Source: Prevotella ihumii
Lineage (GTDB): Bacteria; Bacteroidota; Bacteroidia; Bacteroidales; Bacteroidaceae
Length of the DNA: 64,000 bases
Direction: 5' to 3'
Assembly: GCF_900155655.1 (NCBI RefSeq)
Contig: NZ_LT706987.1
Location: 2,901,483 to 2,965,482, forward strand
A program made the translations under genes and the position numbers. Positions 52,571-60,518 of this stretch are shown here, in pieces (the stretch's first letter is position 1; every line of letters begins with the position of its first letter). The notes beneath the pieces were generated by a model, which did no database searches, was not told the origin of the DNA, and worked only from the letters and a program-made list of their open reading frames with translations.

Positions 52571-52763
52571 CCCAAATCGCTCATTAGCCCGCAAAGGCTT
52601 TTTAAAGCGTTTAGATGTTATGCTTTTCTTCGTCTTTGCACCGTATTTTGGATCTTTTCGTTTGTTTTTTCAGTTGTTTAGCTCGCTAAACGTCTTCAAA
52701 AACAACCCAAAATAGCTCAAAATAAGCTCGCAAATCTCGAAGAAGTCTAACGACCGATTTGGG
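52571..52763. repeat. Foldback element, type B (193 bp), inverted, in an otherwise duplicated block
   Basis: Begins CCCAAATCGCTCATTAG and ends CTAACGACCGATTTGGG. Direct flanks TTAAA at 52566-52570 and 52764-52768. In the paralogous block the corresponding sequence (about 40821-40828) reads straight through without the element. Confidence 0.9.
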
Positions 52764-53106
52764 TTAAATTTTTATGAAATACGTTTTGTTATTTTTTAGC
52801 TACTATACCAATTGTTACCTTATCCGATAGATAGCGTATTTCTCTTTTATCTTTTTCTCTTTTTCCGTTTTACCTCGGATAAGTGTTAAATACAAGGGTC
52901 ATAATTCTCGTATATGCGTTGAAAAGAAGCGTGATACACAAAAGTGGCATAAATGGGTGTGCAACTGTAAACTGTTGATTGATAATGAGTAATGAGTAAA
53001 CAGGAAAAAGTGTGCAAGAATATACTGCTTATATTACGGAAATATAGAACGAATAAAAAAAGAATATGAACAAGAAAAGTGCTATTAAGTGGTATTTCAG
53101 AAGGCA

Positions 53107-53188
53107 AAAGTTGAACTTTAGCTTTGCCAAACATCAATGTTGAGGTGGTAAAACATATATGTTTGGCATTGTCAAAGTTGAACTTTGG
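53107..53188. repeat. Cluster of short perfect palindromes
   Basis: Contains AAAGTTGAACTTT, AAACATCAATGTT, AAACATATATGTTT and a second AAAGTTGAACTTT within 82 bp. Confidence 0.75.
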
Positions 53189-53306
53189 CTTTCTATAATA
53201 TCAATAAAAGAGATTTAGAATAGATAATAAGAAATATCGGATAATTCTATTTGGGGAATTAAAATGTTAAATCAACATAACAGCAAAACCCATTGGGAGA
53301 ATTAAA

Positions 53307-53472
53307 CCCAAATGGGTCGTTAGCCCAGTCAGACCAGTCGGACTTGTCAGACCAGTCGGACTTGTCAGACCAGTCGGACGTGTCAGACAAGTCCGACTGG
53401 TCTGACTGGTCTGACTGGTCTGACAAGTCCGACTGGTCCGACTGGTCCGACTGGGCTAACGACCCATTTGGG
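53307..53472. repeat. Foldback element, type C (166 bp) with a long 9-bp minisatellite core
   Basis: Ends CCCAAATGGGTCGTTAGC and GCTAACGACCCATTTGGG. Both arms carry the change CGG to GGG relative to other copies, so pairing is preserved. The core holds about fourteen 9-bp units (GTCNGACNN). The left flank TTAAA does not match the right flank CTTAA exactly. Both strands encode xSD repeats, giving spurious reading frames. Confidence 0.88.
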
Positions 53473-53650
53473 CTTAACAAAAATATTGCCATAAGAAAGC
53501 TCCTTTTGAAACAGATTTTAATGTGCTCAAGGGGCATGTAGCCCCCATAAGCATTTGGAGATAAATCCCTTTAACGCCTCTAACTTCTTGATAAAAGAAA
53601 CAAATTTTAAGGCTGGTCTATAAAATTAACCTAATCGGGTGTTTGCCCAA

Positions 53651-55081
53651 TTAGGATTTCTTTGGTTTTATTATCGTTGTTATCCATAGTCCGATGAAGG
53701 TAATTGCGCCATTGAGCATAAGTAGTTCGTACCCAAACTTGTATTGCCACAGGTGCTGAGCAAGCATATCTAAGCCATAACAAAGTAAGGGTGAAGCGAG
53801 GGCAATATATGGTACAAGGCGGTCGGTAACAGGTTGGCGAGTGAACAAGCCGTATGCAAACAAGCCTAAGAGTGGACCATAGGTATAGGAAACAATGGTG
53901 TAAATGGCATTGATAAGATTGGTAGAATTGAGGGCGCGGAAACCTAAAATGAAACCCACAAATACCACTGCCATTCCGAGGTGTACACGTTTGCGCAAGC
54001 GTTCGTCGTTTGGCTTTTCGCAAATGTCTATGCAGTAGCTCGTAGTGAGCGAGGTAAGGGCAGAGTCGGCTGAAGAAAAACAAGCTGCCACCACACCGAT
54101 GGTGAAGAGCACTACAACCCCATTGCCCAACATTCCGCCTGCAACGGGGAGCAACATCAGTTCGTCGGGCATTGTGGGCAGTGTTTGCCCCATCTGTTGT
54201 AGGTAGTGCATCAGCAGTATGCCCAATGCAAGAAACAGCATATTGACGGGGAGGAAGGCTATGCCGTATGTACACATATCTTTTTGTGCGTCGCGGAGGG
54301 TTTTGCAAGTAAGGTTCTTTTGCATCATATCTTGATCTAATCCCGTCATAACGATTACAATAAAGACGCCACTAAGAAATTGTTTCCAAAAGTTTTGTGT
54401 ACTTATCCAGTCGTCCCACACAAAGATTTGGCTGTGCGTATCGGAAGAAACAAAGGAGAGAACTGACGACAGATTGAGCTGAAGTGCGTCCATCACCTTG
54501 AAAGCGATAAGCACCAATGCTGCCAATATACAAAGTGTTTGGAACGTATCTGTAAAGACAAGGGTCTTGATGCCGCCCTTTCGGGTGTACAACCATATTA
54601 AAAGCACTAATGAAGGTACGGTAACAAAGAAAGGAATATGATAGCCATCGAGCACGAAGCGTTGTAAAATCATACACACAACATAAAACTTGACAGCCGA
54701 ACCTGCCATCTTGGACAAGAGAAAGAACGATGCACCTGTTTTGTAACTCATTCTCCCCAATCGCTCCTTTAGGTAGGTGTAAATGGTAATCAGTCGCAGT
54801 CTATAATAAATAGGTAAAAGCACAAAGGCAACAAGGGCATACCCCACGATAAAACCCATACAGGTTTGGAGGTACGACATATTTTGGTTCATCACCATTC
54901 CAGGTACACTGACAAAGGTAACGCCCGATATGCTGGCACCAATCATTCCGAAGGCTACAAGATACCACGGCGATTGTCGATTGGCATTGTAAAACGTCTG
55001 GTTGGAAACGTTGCGAACAGTGAAGCGGCTCAACAAAAGAAGAGCAGCAAAATAAATCAATATAGTGGAGAGAATTATCAT
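53651..55081 (-). CDS. Sodium:solute symporter family transporter
   Basis: 476 residues with about thirteen membrane helices. The N-terminal part has NRQSPWYLVAFGMIGASISG and FVSVPGMV, typical of the SSS family; further helices include MIGASISGVTF and GVVAACFSSADSALTSL, which carries the Na2-site serine/threonine region. It imports a small organic solute with sodium; the substrate cannot be told. Single gene; its stop lies close to the remnant of module B. Confidence 0.9.
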   Translation of the reverse strand: MIILSTILIYFAALLLLSRFTVRNVSNQTFYNANRQSPWYLVAFGMIGASISGVTFVSVPGMVMNQNMSYLQTCMGFIVGYALVAFVLLPIYYRLRLITIYTYLKERLGRMSYKTGASFFLLSKMAGSAVKFYVVCMILQRFVLDGYHIPFFVTVPSLVLLIWLYTRKGGIKTLVFTDTFQTLCILAALVLIAFKVMDALQLNLSSVLSFVSSDTHSQIFVWDDWISTQNFWKQFLSGVFIVIVMTGLDQDMMQKNLTCKTLRDAQKDMCTYGIAFLPVNMLFLALGILLMHYLQQMGQTLPTMPDELMLLPVAGGMLGNGVVVLFTIGVVAACFSSADSALTSLTTSYCIDICEKPNDERLRKRVHLGMAVVFVGFILGFRALNSTNLINAIYTIVSYTYGPLLGLFAYGLFTRQPVTDRLVPYIALASPLLCYGLDMLAQHLWQYKFGYELLMLNGAITFIGLWITTIIKPKKS

Positions 55082-55190
55082 ATTGTCACAAAGTTGAGAA
55101 AAAAGTTTGCTTTTCTTGCCGTGTTCTATTTCTTTTTATTACCTTTGCGCTATCTTATAAAGGCACAAAGTAAAAATAAGATAATTTGAA

Positions 55191-55295
55191 CCCCAATCGG
55201 TCATTAGACCAGTTTAGGGCTTGTCTATCTATTTACCGAAACTTATGAGGTGTATTTTTGCCTTATTACATTCTCATTCTAACGACCGATTTGGG
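55191..55295. repeat. Foldback element, internally deleted type A (105 bp)
   Basis: Ends CCCCAATCGGTCATTAG and CTAACGACCGATTTGGG. Direct flanks TTGAA at 55186-55190 and 55296-55300. The left part follows the 5024 copy to about its 75th base, then jumps to the last 30 bases; roughly 85 bp are missing. Confidence 0.87.
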
Positions 55296-55332
55296 TTGAA
55301 CAGAACAAACCTATTCTATGATTATACACACG

Positions 55333-55376
55333 AAAACAGCCCAACGAAAGCGTGAGTCTTTCTTGGGCTGTTCATT
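55333..55376. terminator. Terminator below coaW
   Basis: Arms ACAGCCCAacGAAAG and CTTTCttGGGCTGT with an A-run on one side and a T-run on the other, directly below the coaW stop. Confidence 0.8.
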
Positions 55377-55384
55377 TTTTATCG

Positions 55385-56221
55385 TTACACCTTATTATAT
55401 ACTTTTGCACCCGCTTGGAGGGCTGCACCTATAGCTGTGCAAAACTCAGCGTATTCGGGTATGATGAAATGCACACCATAGAGGCGTTCCATCAATGGGA
55501 AGAGTATTTTGCATTGAGGCAGCAAGGTGAGGTTGCCTATCATTACAAAATCTTTGATACCACTATTGAGCGAACTCAATATTGTGGATGAACCAATGGA
55601 TTGGAGCACCAAGCAGATGAGCCCCAGTGCAATGTCTTCGCGTGAAGCATCGCCCTGAGCGTTGGCAAAGAGTGAGGCTGTGGCGTCCATAGGCAACCCT
55701 GGGAGGGGAGAAGACGAAATATCGCCAATCTGAAGATTAATGTGCGAGATGTCGCCACGCATTCCAAGGTCGGAAATGACGTCTATATTGTCGGTATTGA
55801 GCAATAAACGAGAGAGTCCGCTCAATGTTCCACCGCCAATACCTATACCTCCGATGTGGCTAATCCTGTCGCCATCACATTCTACAATCGAAGTTCCTGT
55901 ACCCATAGAAACCACCAACATACGGTCGATTTTTGCCTCGAAACGGGCACCAAGTCCATCTGCTAAGAACTCGTCCGCCTTTTCGGTAGGCAGTCCGTAG
56001 ATAGGTTTGTCGATATAAGCCGAACCTACCCCCGTGACCATTACTTTTTCAACATCGGCAAGTTCTATCTTATTGTCGTACAAGTACTTACCAAAAGCTC
56101 CGTAAAGCGATGTGATAGGGTCGGTAGCCTTGATGCGCAAAGGGCAAACCACCTTGCCATCACGTATGCCAACAATCTTGGTTGTAGAAATACCTACATC
56201 TATTCCAATTGCGATTTTCAT
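55385..56221 (-). CDS. coaW: Type II pantothenate kinase
   Basis: 278 residues. It phosphorylates pantothenate, the first step of coenzyme A synthesis, and belongs to the ASKHA fold. The phosphate-1 loop is GIDVGISTTKIVGI at residues 6-19; SMGTGTSIVEC and GGGTLSGLSRLL are the further ATP-site motifs. Type II enzymes of this size occur in Bacteroidetes and in staphylococci. It is a single gene on the minus strand, divergent from hup. Confidence 0.92.
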   Translation of the reverse strand: MKIAIGIDVGISTTKIVGIRDGKVVCPLRIKATDPITSLYGAFGKYLYDNKIELADVEKVMVTGVGSAYIDKPIYGLPTEKADEFLADGLGARFEAKIDRMLVVSMGTGTSIVECDGDRISHIGGIGIGGGTLSGLSRLLLNTDNIDVISDLGMRGDISHINLQIGDISSSPLPGLPMDATASLFANAQGDASREDIALGLICLVLQSIGSSTILSSLNSGIKDFVMIGNLTLLPQCKILFPLMERLYGVHFIIPEYAEFCTAIGAALQAGAKVYNKV

Positions 56222-56337
56222 ATTACCTTATATATAATTGTGGCGCAAAGGTACAAAAAAAACGATATTTGGATAGCATAAGATAGATATTTTCCAAAAA
56301 AACACTAAAAATATTTCTCTATTTAGCTGAAAATGAG

Positions 56338-56345
56338 TATCTTTG
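56338..56345 (+). promoter_or_regulatory. -7 box of the HU gene
   Basis: TATCTTTG is a full match to TAnnTTTG, 58 bp before the HU ATG. The -33 region (TTTC near 56315) is weak. Confidence 0.6.
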
Positions 56346-56403
56346 CATTCCGTTATGACGAGATAGAAATTAAGAATATCATTAACTGTATAATTGTAAC
56401 AAA

Positions 56404-56682
56404 ATGACAAAAGCAGATATTATCAATGAGATCGCCTCTTCTACAGGTATTGCAAAGAAAGATGTTTCGGCAGTAGTAGAATCGTTTATGGACGCTATCA
56501 AAGACAGCATGCTGAAAAAGAAGGAGAATGTCTATCTCCGTGGTTTTGGTAGCTTCATTGTAAAGCATCGTGCTGAAAAAACAGCTCGTAATATTTCAAA
56601 GAATACTACGATTACCATTCCTGCACACAACTTTCCAAGCTTCAAGCCTGCAAAGATTTTTATTGAGGATATGAAGAAATAA
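56404..56682 (+). CDS. HU family DNA-binding protein
   Basis: 92 residues. A nucleoid protein that bends DNA as a dimer. The N-terminal helices (MTKADIINEIASSTGIAKKD) and the beta-arm segment (RGFGSFIVKHRAEKTARN then IPAHNFPSFKP) are complete; the arm tip is RNISKNTTITIPA. It begins a small cluster with the AURKAIP1-type gene and rng. Confidence 0.95.
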   Translation: MTKADIINEIASSTGIAKKDVSAVVESFMDAIKDSMLKKKENVYLRGFGSFIVKHRAEKTARNISKNTTITIPAHNFPSFKPAKIFIEDMKK

Positions 56683-56722
56683 ACAAACAAAACAAATAAT
56701 AACATTTTAAACATTTAAAGCT

Positions 56723-56812
56723 ATGCCAAACGGAAAGAAGAAAAAGGGACACAAGATGGCTACGCACAAGCGTAAAAAGAGATTAAGAAAGAACAGACAT
56801 AAGAGCAAGTAA
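56723..56812 (+). CDS. AURKAIP1/COX24-domain small basic protein (ribosome-associated)
   Basis: Only 29 residues: MPNGKKKKGHKMATHKRKKR followed by LRKNRHKSK. This very basic peptide matches the AURKAIP1/COX24 domain found in Bacteroidetes and in the mitochondrial ribosomal protein mS38; Bacteroidetes relatives are thought to be ribosomal proteins. It is easily missed because of its size. It sits 40 bp after HU, and its stop codon overlaps the first stem of the rng leader. Confidence 0.85.
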   Translation: MPNGKKKKGHKMATHKRKKRLRKNRHKSK

Positions 56813-56901
56813 GCCCCAAAAGGGCTGAAGACTCTAAAAAAGTCGTTCAACACAACGGGGCTTGTCATCGCAACAAACTCTTATCCCGAGAGTGCGACGA
56901 C
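56812..56901 (+). promoter_or_regulatory. Structured leader before RNase G, two stem-loops
   Basis: Stem 1: AGCCCC (56812-56817) with GGGGCT (56857-56862), enclosing a small GACtct/aaaGTC hairpin. Stem 2: GTCaTCGCA (56864-56872) with TGCGAcGAC (56893-56901), with inner ACTC/GAGT pairing. Neither is followed by a T-run. RNase E mRNAs in other bacteria are autoregulated through a folded leader; a similar role here is inference. Confidence 0.45.
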
Positions 56902-56959
56902 ACGTCTCGCTTTTTAGTACAAATAAGTACCTGAAAAGGACTTATAAGAAAAGAAGAAA

Positions 56960-58531
56960 ATGACAAGCGAAGTAATTATTGATGCCCAACAGAAAGAGAT
57001 TTCAATAGCATTGCTTGAGGATAAACGATTGGTAGAATACCAACGTGAACCAAGAGAAGCGAATTTCTCAGTGGGAAATATCTACGTTGCAAAGGTCAAA
57101 AAACTGATGCCAGGACTTAACGCCTGTTTCGTAGATGTAGGATATGAACGCGACGCATTTCTTCATTATCTTGACTTAGGAGGTCAGTTCAACTCCTTTG
57201 CTAAATATCTCAAGCAGGTTCAAAGCGATAGGAAAAAACTCTTCCCCATACAAAAAGCAAGTAAGCTACCTGATTTGCAGAAAGACGGAAGTATTCAGAA
57301 CACACTGCAAGTAGGACAGGAAGTATTGGTACAGATAGTAAAAGAGCCTATATCAACCAAAGGACCACGCCTTACAGGCGAAATTTCGTTCGCAGGGCGT
57401 TACATCGTACTCATACCATTTGGGGATAAAGTAAATGTTTCCACAAAGATTAAAAGTGGTGAAGAACGTGCTCGCCTAAAGCAACTCATACAGAGTATTT
57501 GCCCTAAAAACTTCGGGGTAATCGTTCGAACAGTGGCGGAAGGAAAGCGAGTAGCCGAGCTCGATGCTGAAATGAAAATACTCTTAAATCGTTGGAATGA
57601 AGCGATAACAAAGGTACAAAAGACACAAGAGCGACCACAACTCATTTTTGAAGAGACAGGACGTGCAGTAGCAATGCTCCGAGACCTCTTCAACCCAACC
57701 TATGAGAATATTTATGTGAATGATGAGGAGATATGCAATGCCGTACAACACTATGTTTCACTCATTGCCCCTGAAAAGGCGAACATCGTAAAGAAGTACA
57801 ATGGCAAGCAACCTATCTTTGACAACTTTGACGTAACCAAGCAAATAAAATCAAGCTTTGGAAAGACGATTAATTACGGACACGGTTGTTACATCATCAT
57901 AGAGCATACGGAGGCTATGCACGTTGTAGATGTGAATAGCGGAAACCGACAGAAAGAAAAGGCACAAGAGCAGAATGCACTTGATACCAACCTTGGTGCA
58001 GCAGACGAAATTGCACGCCAACTCAGATTGAGAGATATGGGTGGAATTATCGTTGTCGACTTCATAGATATGAATCTTGCAGAAGACAGACAGATGCTAT
58101 ATGAGCGTATGTGCAAAGCAATGCAGAAAGACCGCGCTCGACACAATATTCTGCCGCTCAGTAAGTTTGGTTTGATGCAAATAACTCGCCAACGTGTGCG
58201 CCCAGTGATGGATGTTGATGTGGCTGAAGATTGCCCCACTTGTTTCGGAACAGGAAAGATACGCTCAAGTATCTTATTTACCGACCAGTTGGAACGCAAG
58301 ATTGACCGCCTCGTAAACAAAATTGGGGTTAAGAAATTCTATTTGCACGTACACCCTTACGTGGCTGCTTACATCAATCAGGGCATTATTTCCCTAAAGA
58401 GAAAGTGGCAATTGAAGTACGGATTGGGGGTAAATATCATTCCTTCACAGAAACTTGCGTTTATGCAATACGAATTTTACGATGCGAAACAACACTTTCT
58501 TGATATGAAGGAAACCAACGATAAGTCGTAA
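56960..58531 (+). CDS. rng: Ribonuclease E/G family protein
   Basis: 523 residues, the RNase G length class without a long scaffold tail. S1-like domain near residues 25-130 (GNIYVAKVKKLMPGLNACFV, with an insertion around 75-105). The catalytic DNase I-like region has MHVVDVNSGNR and GGIIVVDFIDM, containing the Mg-binding aspartates. The Zn-link CPTCFGTGKI follows. It processes rRNA and turns over mRNA by 5'-end-dependent cleavage. It lies 147 bp after the small ribosomal-type gene behind a structured leader. Confidence 0.94.
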   Translation: MTSEVIIDAQQKEISIALLEDKRLVEYQREPREANFSVGNIYVAKVKKLMPGLNACFVDVGYERDAFLHYLDLGGQFNSFAKYLKQVQSDRKKLFPIQKASKLPDLQKDGSIQNTLQVGQEVLVQIVKEPISTKGPRLTGEISFAGRYIVLIPFGDKVNVSTKIKSGEERARLKQLIQSICPKNFGVIVRTVAEGKRVAELDAEMKILLNRWNEAITKVQKTQERPQLIFEETGRAVAMLRDLFNPTYENIYVNDEEICNAVQHYVSLIAPEKANIVKKYNGKQPIFDNFDVTKQIKSSFGKTINYGHGCYIIIEHTEAMHVVDVNSGNRQKEKAQEQNALDTNLGAADEIARQLRLRDMGGIIVVDFIDMNLAEDRQMLYERMCKAMQKDRARHNILPLSKFGLMQITRQRVRPVMDVDVAEDCPTCFGTGKIRSSILFTDQLERKIDRLVNKIGVKKFYLHVHPYVAAYINQGIISLKRKWQLKYGLGVNIIPSQKLAFMQYEFYDAKQHFLDMKETNDKS

Positions 58532-58584
58532 GTCAAGGCTTACTCGTTTATTAAAAGATAATGAAAGAATAATGTGATACTACA

Positions 58585-58625
58585 AAAAGAGGATGCACTA
58601 TTGATAGTGCATCCTCTTTTCTTTT
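58585..58625 (+). terminator. Terminator after rng
   Basis: Perfect arms AAAGAGGATGCACTAT and ATAGTGCATCCTCTTT with a TG loop, followed by a T-rich tail. Confidence 0.9.
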
Positions 58626-58851
58626 TTGTTTGACCTCCCATACTGACGTGGATAGCACCCCGCATATAACCAAAGTTTATCTTCCTTTCTTTGCTCTTTA
58701 TCTCTTTTTTTTGCTGTTTAGCCTACAATAGGTGAGGGGGATAATCTTTTTTCTTTTTATTGCAGATTATCTGACGATTGATAACTCACTGTTCTACAAT
58801 TATTTATACATCGATATAGGAGAATGATTATAAGTGTATAGATTTTGTCTA

Positions 58852-58882
58852 TTTGTTTTAAAAAGATTATTGCTTAACTTTG
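58852..58882 (+). promoter_or_regulatory. Consensus promoter upstream of the IS110 element
   Basis: TTTG at 58852-58855, 19 bp, TAACTTTG at 58875-58882. It might read into the IS110 upstream region or be the original dps promoter cut off by the insertion. The 58626-58851 stretch shows no gene. Confidence 0.6.
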
Positions 58883-58924
58883 CATCATCAAAACAATAGA
58901 AACAATTAAAAAATAGATAAGTTA

Positions 58925-59040
58925 CTATGTTTGCAAAGGCTAACACACTAAGACAAGTCGGATGCCGCTCTTCGGAGGCTTCGCGCCTCCGGCCGCATGG
59001 CAAACCACCGCGGTGTTTTTCATAGTCTGCAAGGAAAAAG
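58925..59040 (+). ncRNA. IS110 upstream non-coding region, candidate bridge RNA
   Basis: A long region before the transposase gene with a GC-rich nested hairpin: CGGAGGC-ttcg-CGCCTCCG inside ATGC/GCAT pairs (58961-58997), then the CACCGCGGTG palindrome (about 59006-59015). IS110-group elements express a bridge RNA from this place that pairs with donor and target DNA. Exact ends are unknown. No bridge-loop matches were verified. Confidence 0.45.
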
Positions 59041-59071
59041 TTGGTACGATAATAATTGGATTGTATATTTG
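59041..59071 (+). promoter_or_regulatory. IS110 transposase promoter
   Basis: TTGG at 59041-59044, 19 bp, TATATTTG at 59064-59071, about 43 bp before the transposase ATG. Confidence 0.55.
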
Positions 59072-59113
59072 TAGTGCAAACGACAAATGACAAACAATTA
59101 GAACCGTACCGAT

Positions 59114-60193
59114 ATGCAAAGAAACAAAATTTCCTTCAAAGGACAAAAGATTTACATCGGAATTGATGTGCATGCAAAAACTTGGGAGATCTGTGTGCTG
59201 ACCGAGTCGGGTTACAAAGAGAGGCACCCGCAGCAAGCCTCCGCAAAGACGCTCTTTGACTTTTTGAAGAAGCATTTCCCTGATGGCGAGTACCATGCCG
59301 TGTATGAGTCAGGCTTCAGTGGTTTTTCCACATACTACGCTCTCAAGGAGTACGGCATCAACTGTGTCGTGACCCATGCCGCGGATGTTCCGACCACCCA
59401 GTACGAGGAGGTGATGAAGACCGATAAGGTAGATGCAGCCAAACTTGCGCGCTCCTTGCGCGCCGGTGACATCCGTCCCATATACATCCGTGAGAAAGAG
59501 AATATCGATGACAGGTCAGTCATCCGCATAAGGAAGACCATACAGAAACAACTCTCTGGCTACAAGGCAAGGGTGAAACACCTGCTGCACTGCAATGGCG
59601 TGGAGATACCCGAGCGGTTCGCAAGACCGGGGACGCACTGGTCAAAGGCTTTCATCAAATGGCTCAAGGAGGATGTCGTGCTGCTTTCCTCCTCAAGATT
59701 GTCGTTGGACTTGCTCGTCAAGCAGGTGGAGACGATACGCCAGACACTCTTGGACGCGACAAAATCCATACGAAAGCTTGCGCAGACCGACAGGTACAGG
59801 AACAATTACGAGCTTCTGATATCGATACCCGGCATAGGTGTAAGTGTAGCCATGTGCATACTGACAGAAATCTACGATGTGAAGAGATTCCGTAACGAGA
59901 ACCAGTTCGCCAGTTATCTCGGCCTGATACCGACCTGTCATAGCAGTGGAGAGAAAACCGCAAGCGGAGAGAAGACTTTCCGTGGCAACAAGCATCTCGG
60001 ACCGATGATCATAGAGGCTGCATGGATAGCCATCTACAGAGATTACGGACTGGGAATGGCCTATGCCAGATACAAGCAGTCCATGAAACCGCAGGAGGCC
60101 ATAGTCAAAATAGCCAGAAAGATGTCCAACATCATTTTCTCGGTACTCAAGAACAGTAGGAAATATGAGCCATACAGATGGGATAAAGAATAA
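59114..60193 (+). CDS. IS110 family recombinase/transposase
   Basis: 359 residues, apparently intact. The N-terminal RuvC-like DEDD domain carries acids in IGIDVHAKTWEI, YESGFSGFSTYY and KTDKVDAAKLARSL. The C-terminal Tnp domain has ISIPGIGVSVAMCILTEIYD and YLGLIPTCHSSGEKT, with its conserved serine region. It is the RNA-guided recombinase type. The element lies between rng and dps. Both ends are uncertain; the noncoding part lies upstream, as in the IS110 (not IS1111) subgroup. Confidence 0.93.
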   Translation: MQRNKISFKGQKIYIGIDVHAKTWEICVLTESGYKERHPQQASAKTLFDFLKKHFPDGEYHAVYESGFSGFSTYYALKEYGINCVVTHAADVPTTQYEEVMKTDKVDAAKLARSLRAGDIRPIYIREKENIDDRSVIRIRKTIQKQLSGYKARVKHLLHCNGVEIPERFARPGTHWSKAFIKWLKEDVVLLSSSRLSLDLLVKQVETIRQTLLDATKSIRKLAQTDRYRNNYELLISIPGIGVSVAMCILTEIYDVKRFRNENQFASYLGLIPTCHSSGEKTASGEKTFRGNKHLGPMIIEAAWIAIYRDYGLGMAYARYKQSMKPQEAIVKIARKMSNIIFSVLKNSRKYEPYRWDKE

Positions 60194-60518
60194 CATACAG
60201 ACTTTCGGACAACTTCATAAAACGACTCCTTTTCATAATTGATGGACCTTCGGGTGTCATCTCCGATAAGATTGTTGCGTTTTACCTATATTCTGAAGAA
60301 GTAAATTGTTGGGCGGATACGTCCGTGTCAACTCATAGAAGTTTGTCTGATAGGTCTGTTGTTCGTAGCCTTTCCATACCCGGTGTTCCCATGCCGGGCT
60401 GGTGGCTGTTGCTTCTTCTAAAGTCATCGTACTAATAAACTTCACGCTAAGTGATTGATAATGAACAGTTAATAAATTACAAATATTTTCCAATTATTTG
60501 GAAAGCAACATAGAAGAT
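60194..60518. promoter_or_regulatory. IS110 right flank and dps upstream region with an operator-like dyad
   Basis: TTTCCAA-ttat-TTGGAAA at 60487-60504 is a perfect dyad 15 bp before the dps ATG. It could be an operator (dps is usually under a peroxide or iron regulator) or a hairpin near the start codon. No consensus -33/-7 pair was found here. Codons on the minus strand (60257-60430) look faintly protein-like but match nothing I recognise. Confidence 0.4.

Larger units (their letters stand above)
52529..53306. repeat. Long intergenic repeat block, copy 2 (carrying foldback insertions)
   Basis: Related to 40268-40863 but with module B first (52529-52788, interrupted by the element at 52571-52763) and module A second (52789-53306, ending at the element at 53307). 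A further fragment of module B (AAGGCTGGTCTATAAA) appears at about 53609. The whole 52448-53630 stretch has no gene. Confidence 0.8.

Noticed and set aside
53259..53541. Two overlapping small frames on opposite strands made of SDQSDLSD repeats
   Set aside because: Both come from the GTCYGAC minisatellite inside the type C foldback element, with flanking TIR sequence; no start context or conserved part.
53631..54308. 225-codon minus-strand frame
   Set aside because: It overlaps the symporter gene in another frame. The symporter has a proper membrane-protein sequence; this frame is Arg/His/Cys-rich noise.
60257..60493. 78-codon minus-strand frame between the IS110 and dps
   Set aside because: The second half looks faintly protein-like, but there is no known family, no ribosome-binding context and it may be IS flank; evidence too weak to call a gene.
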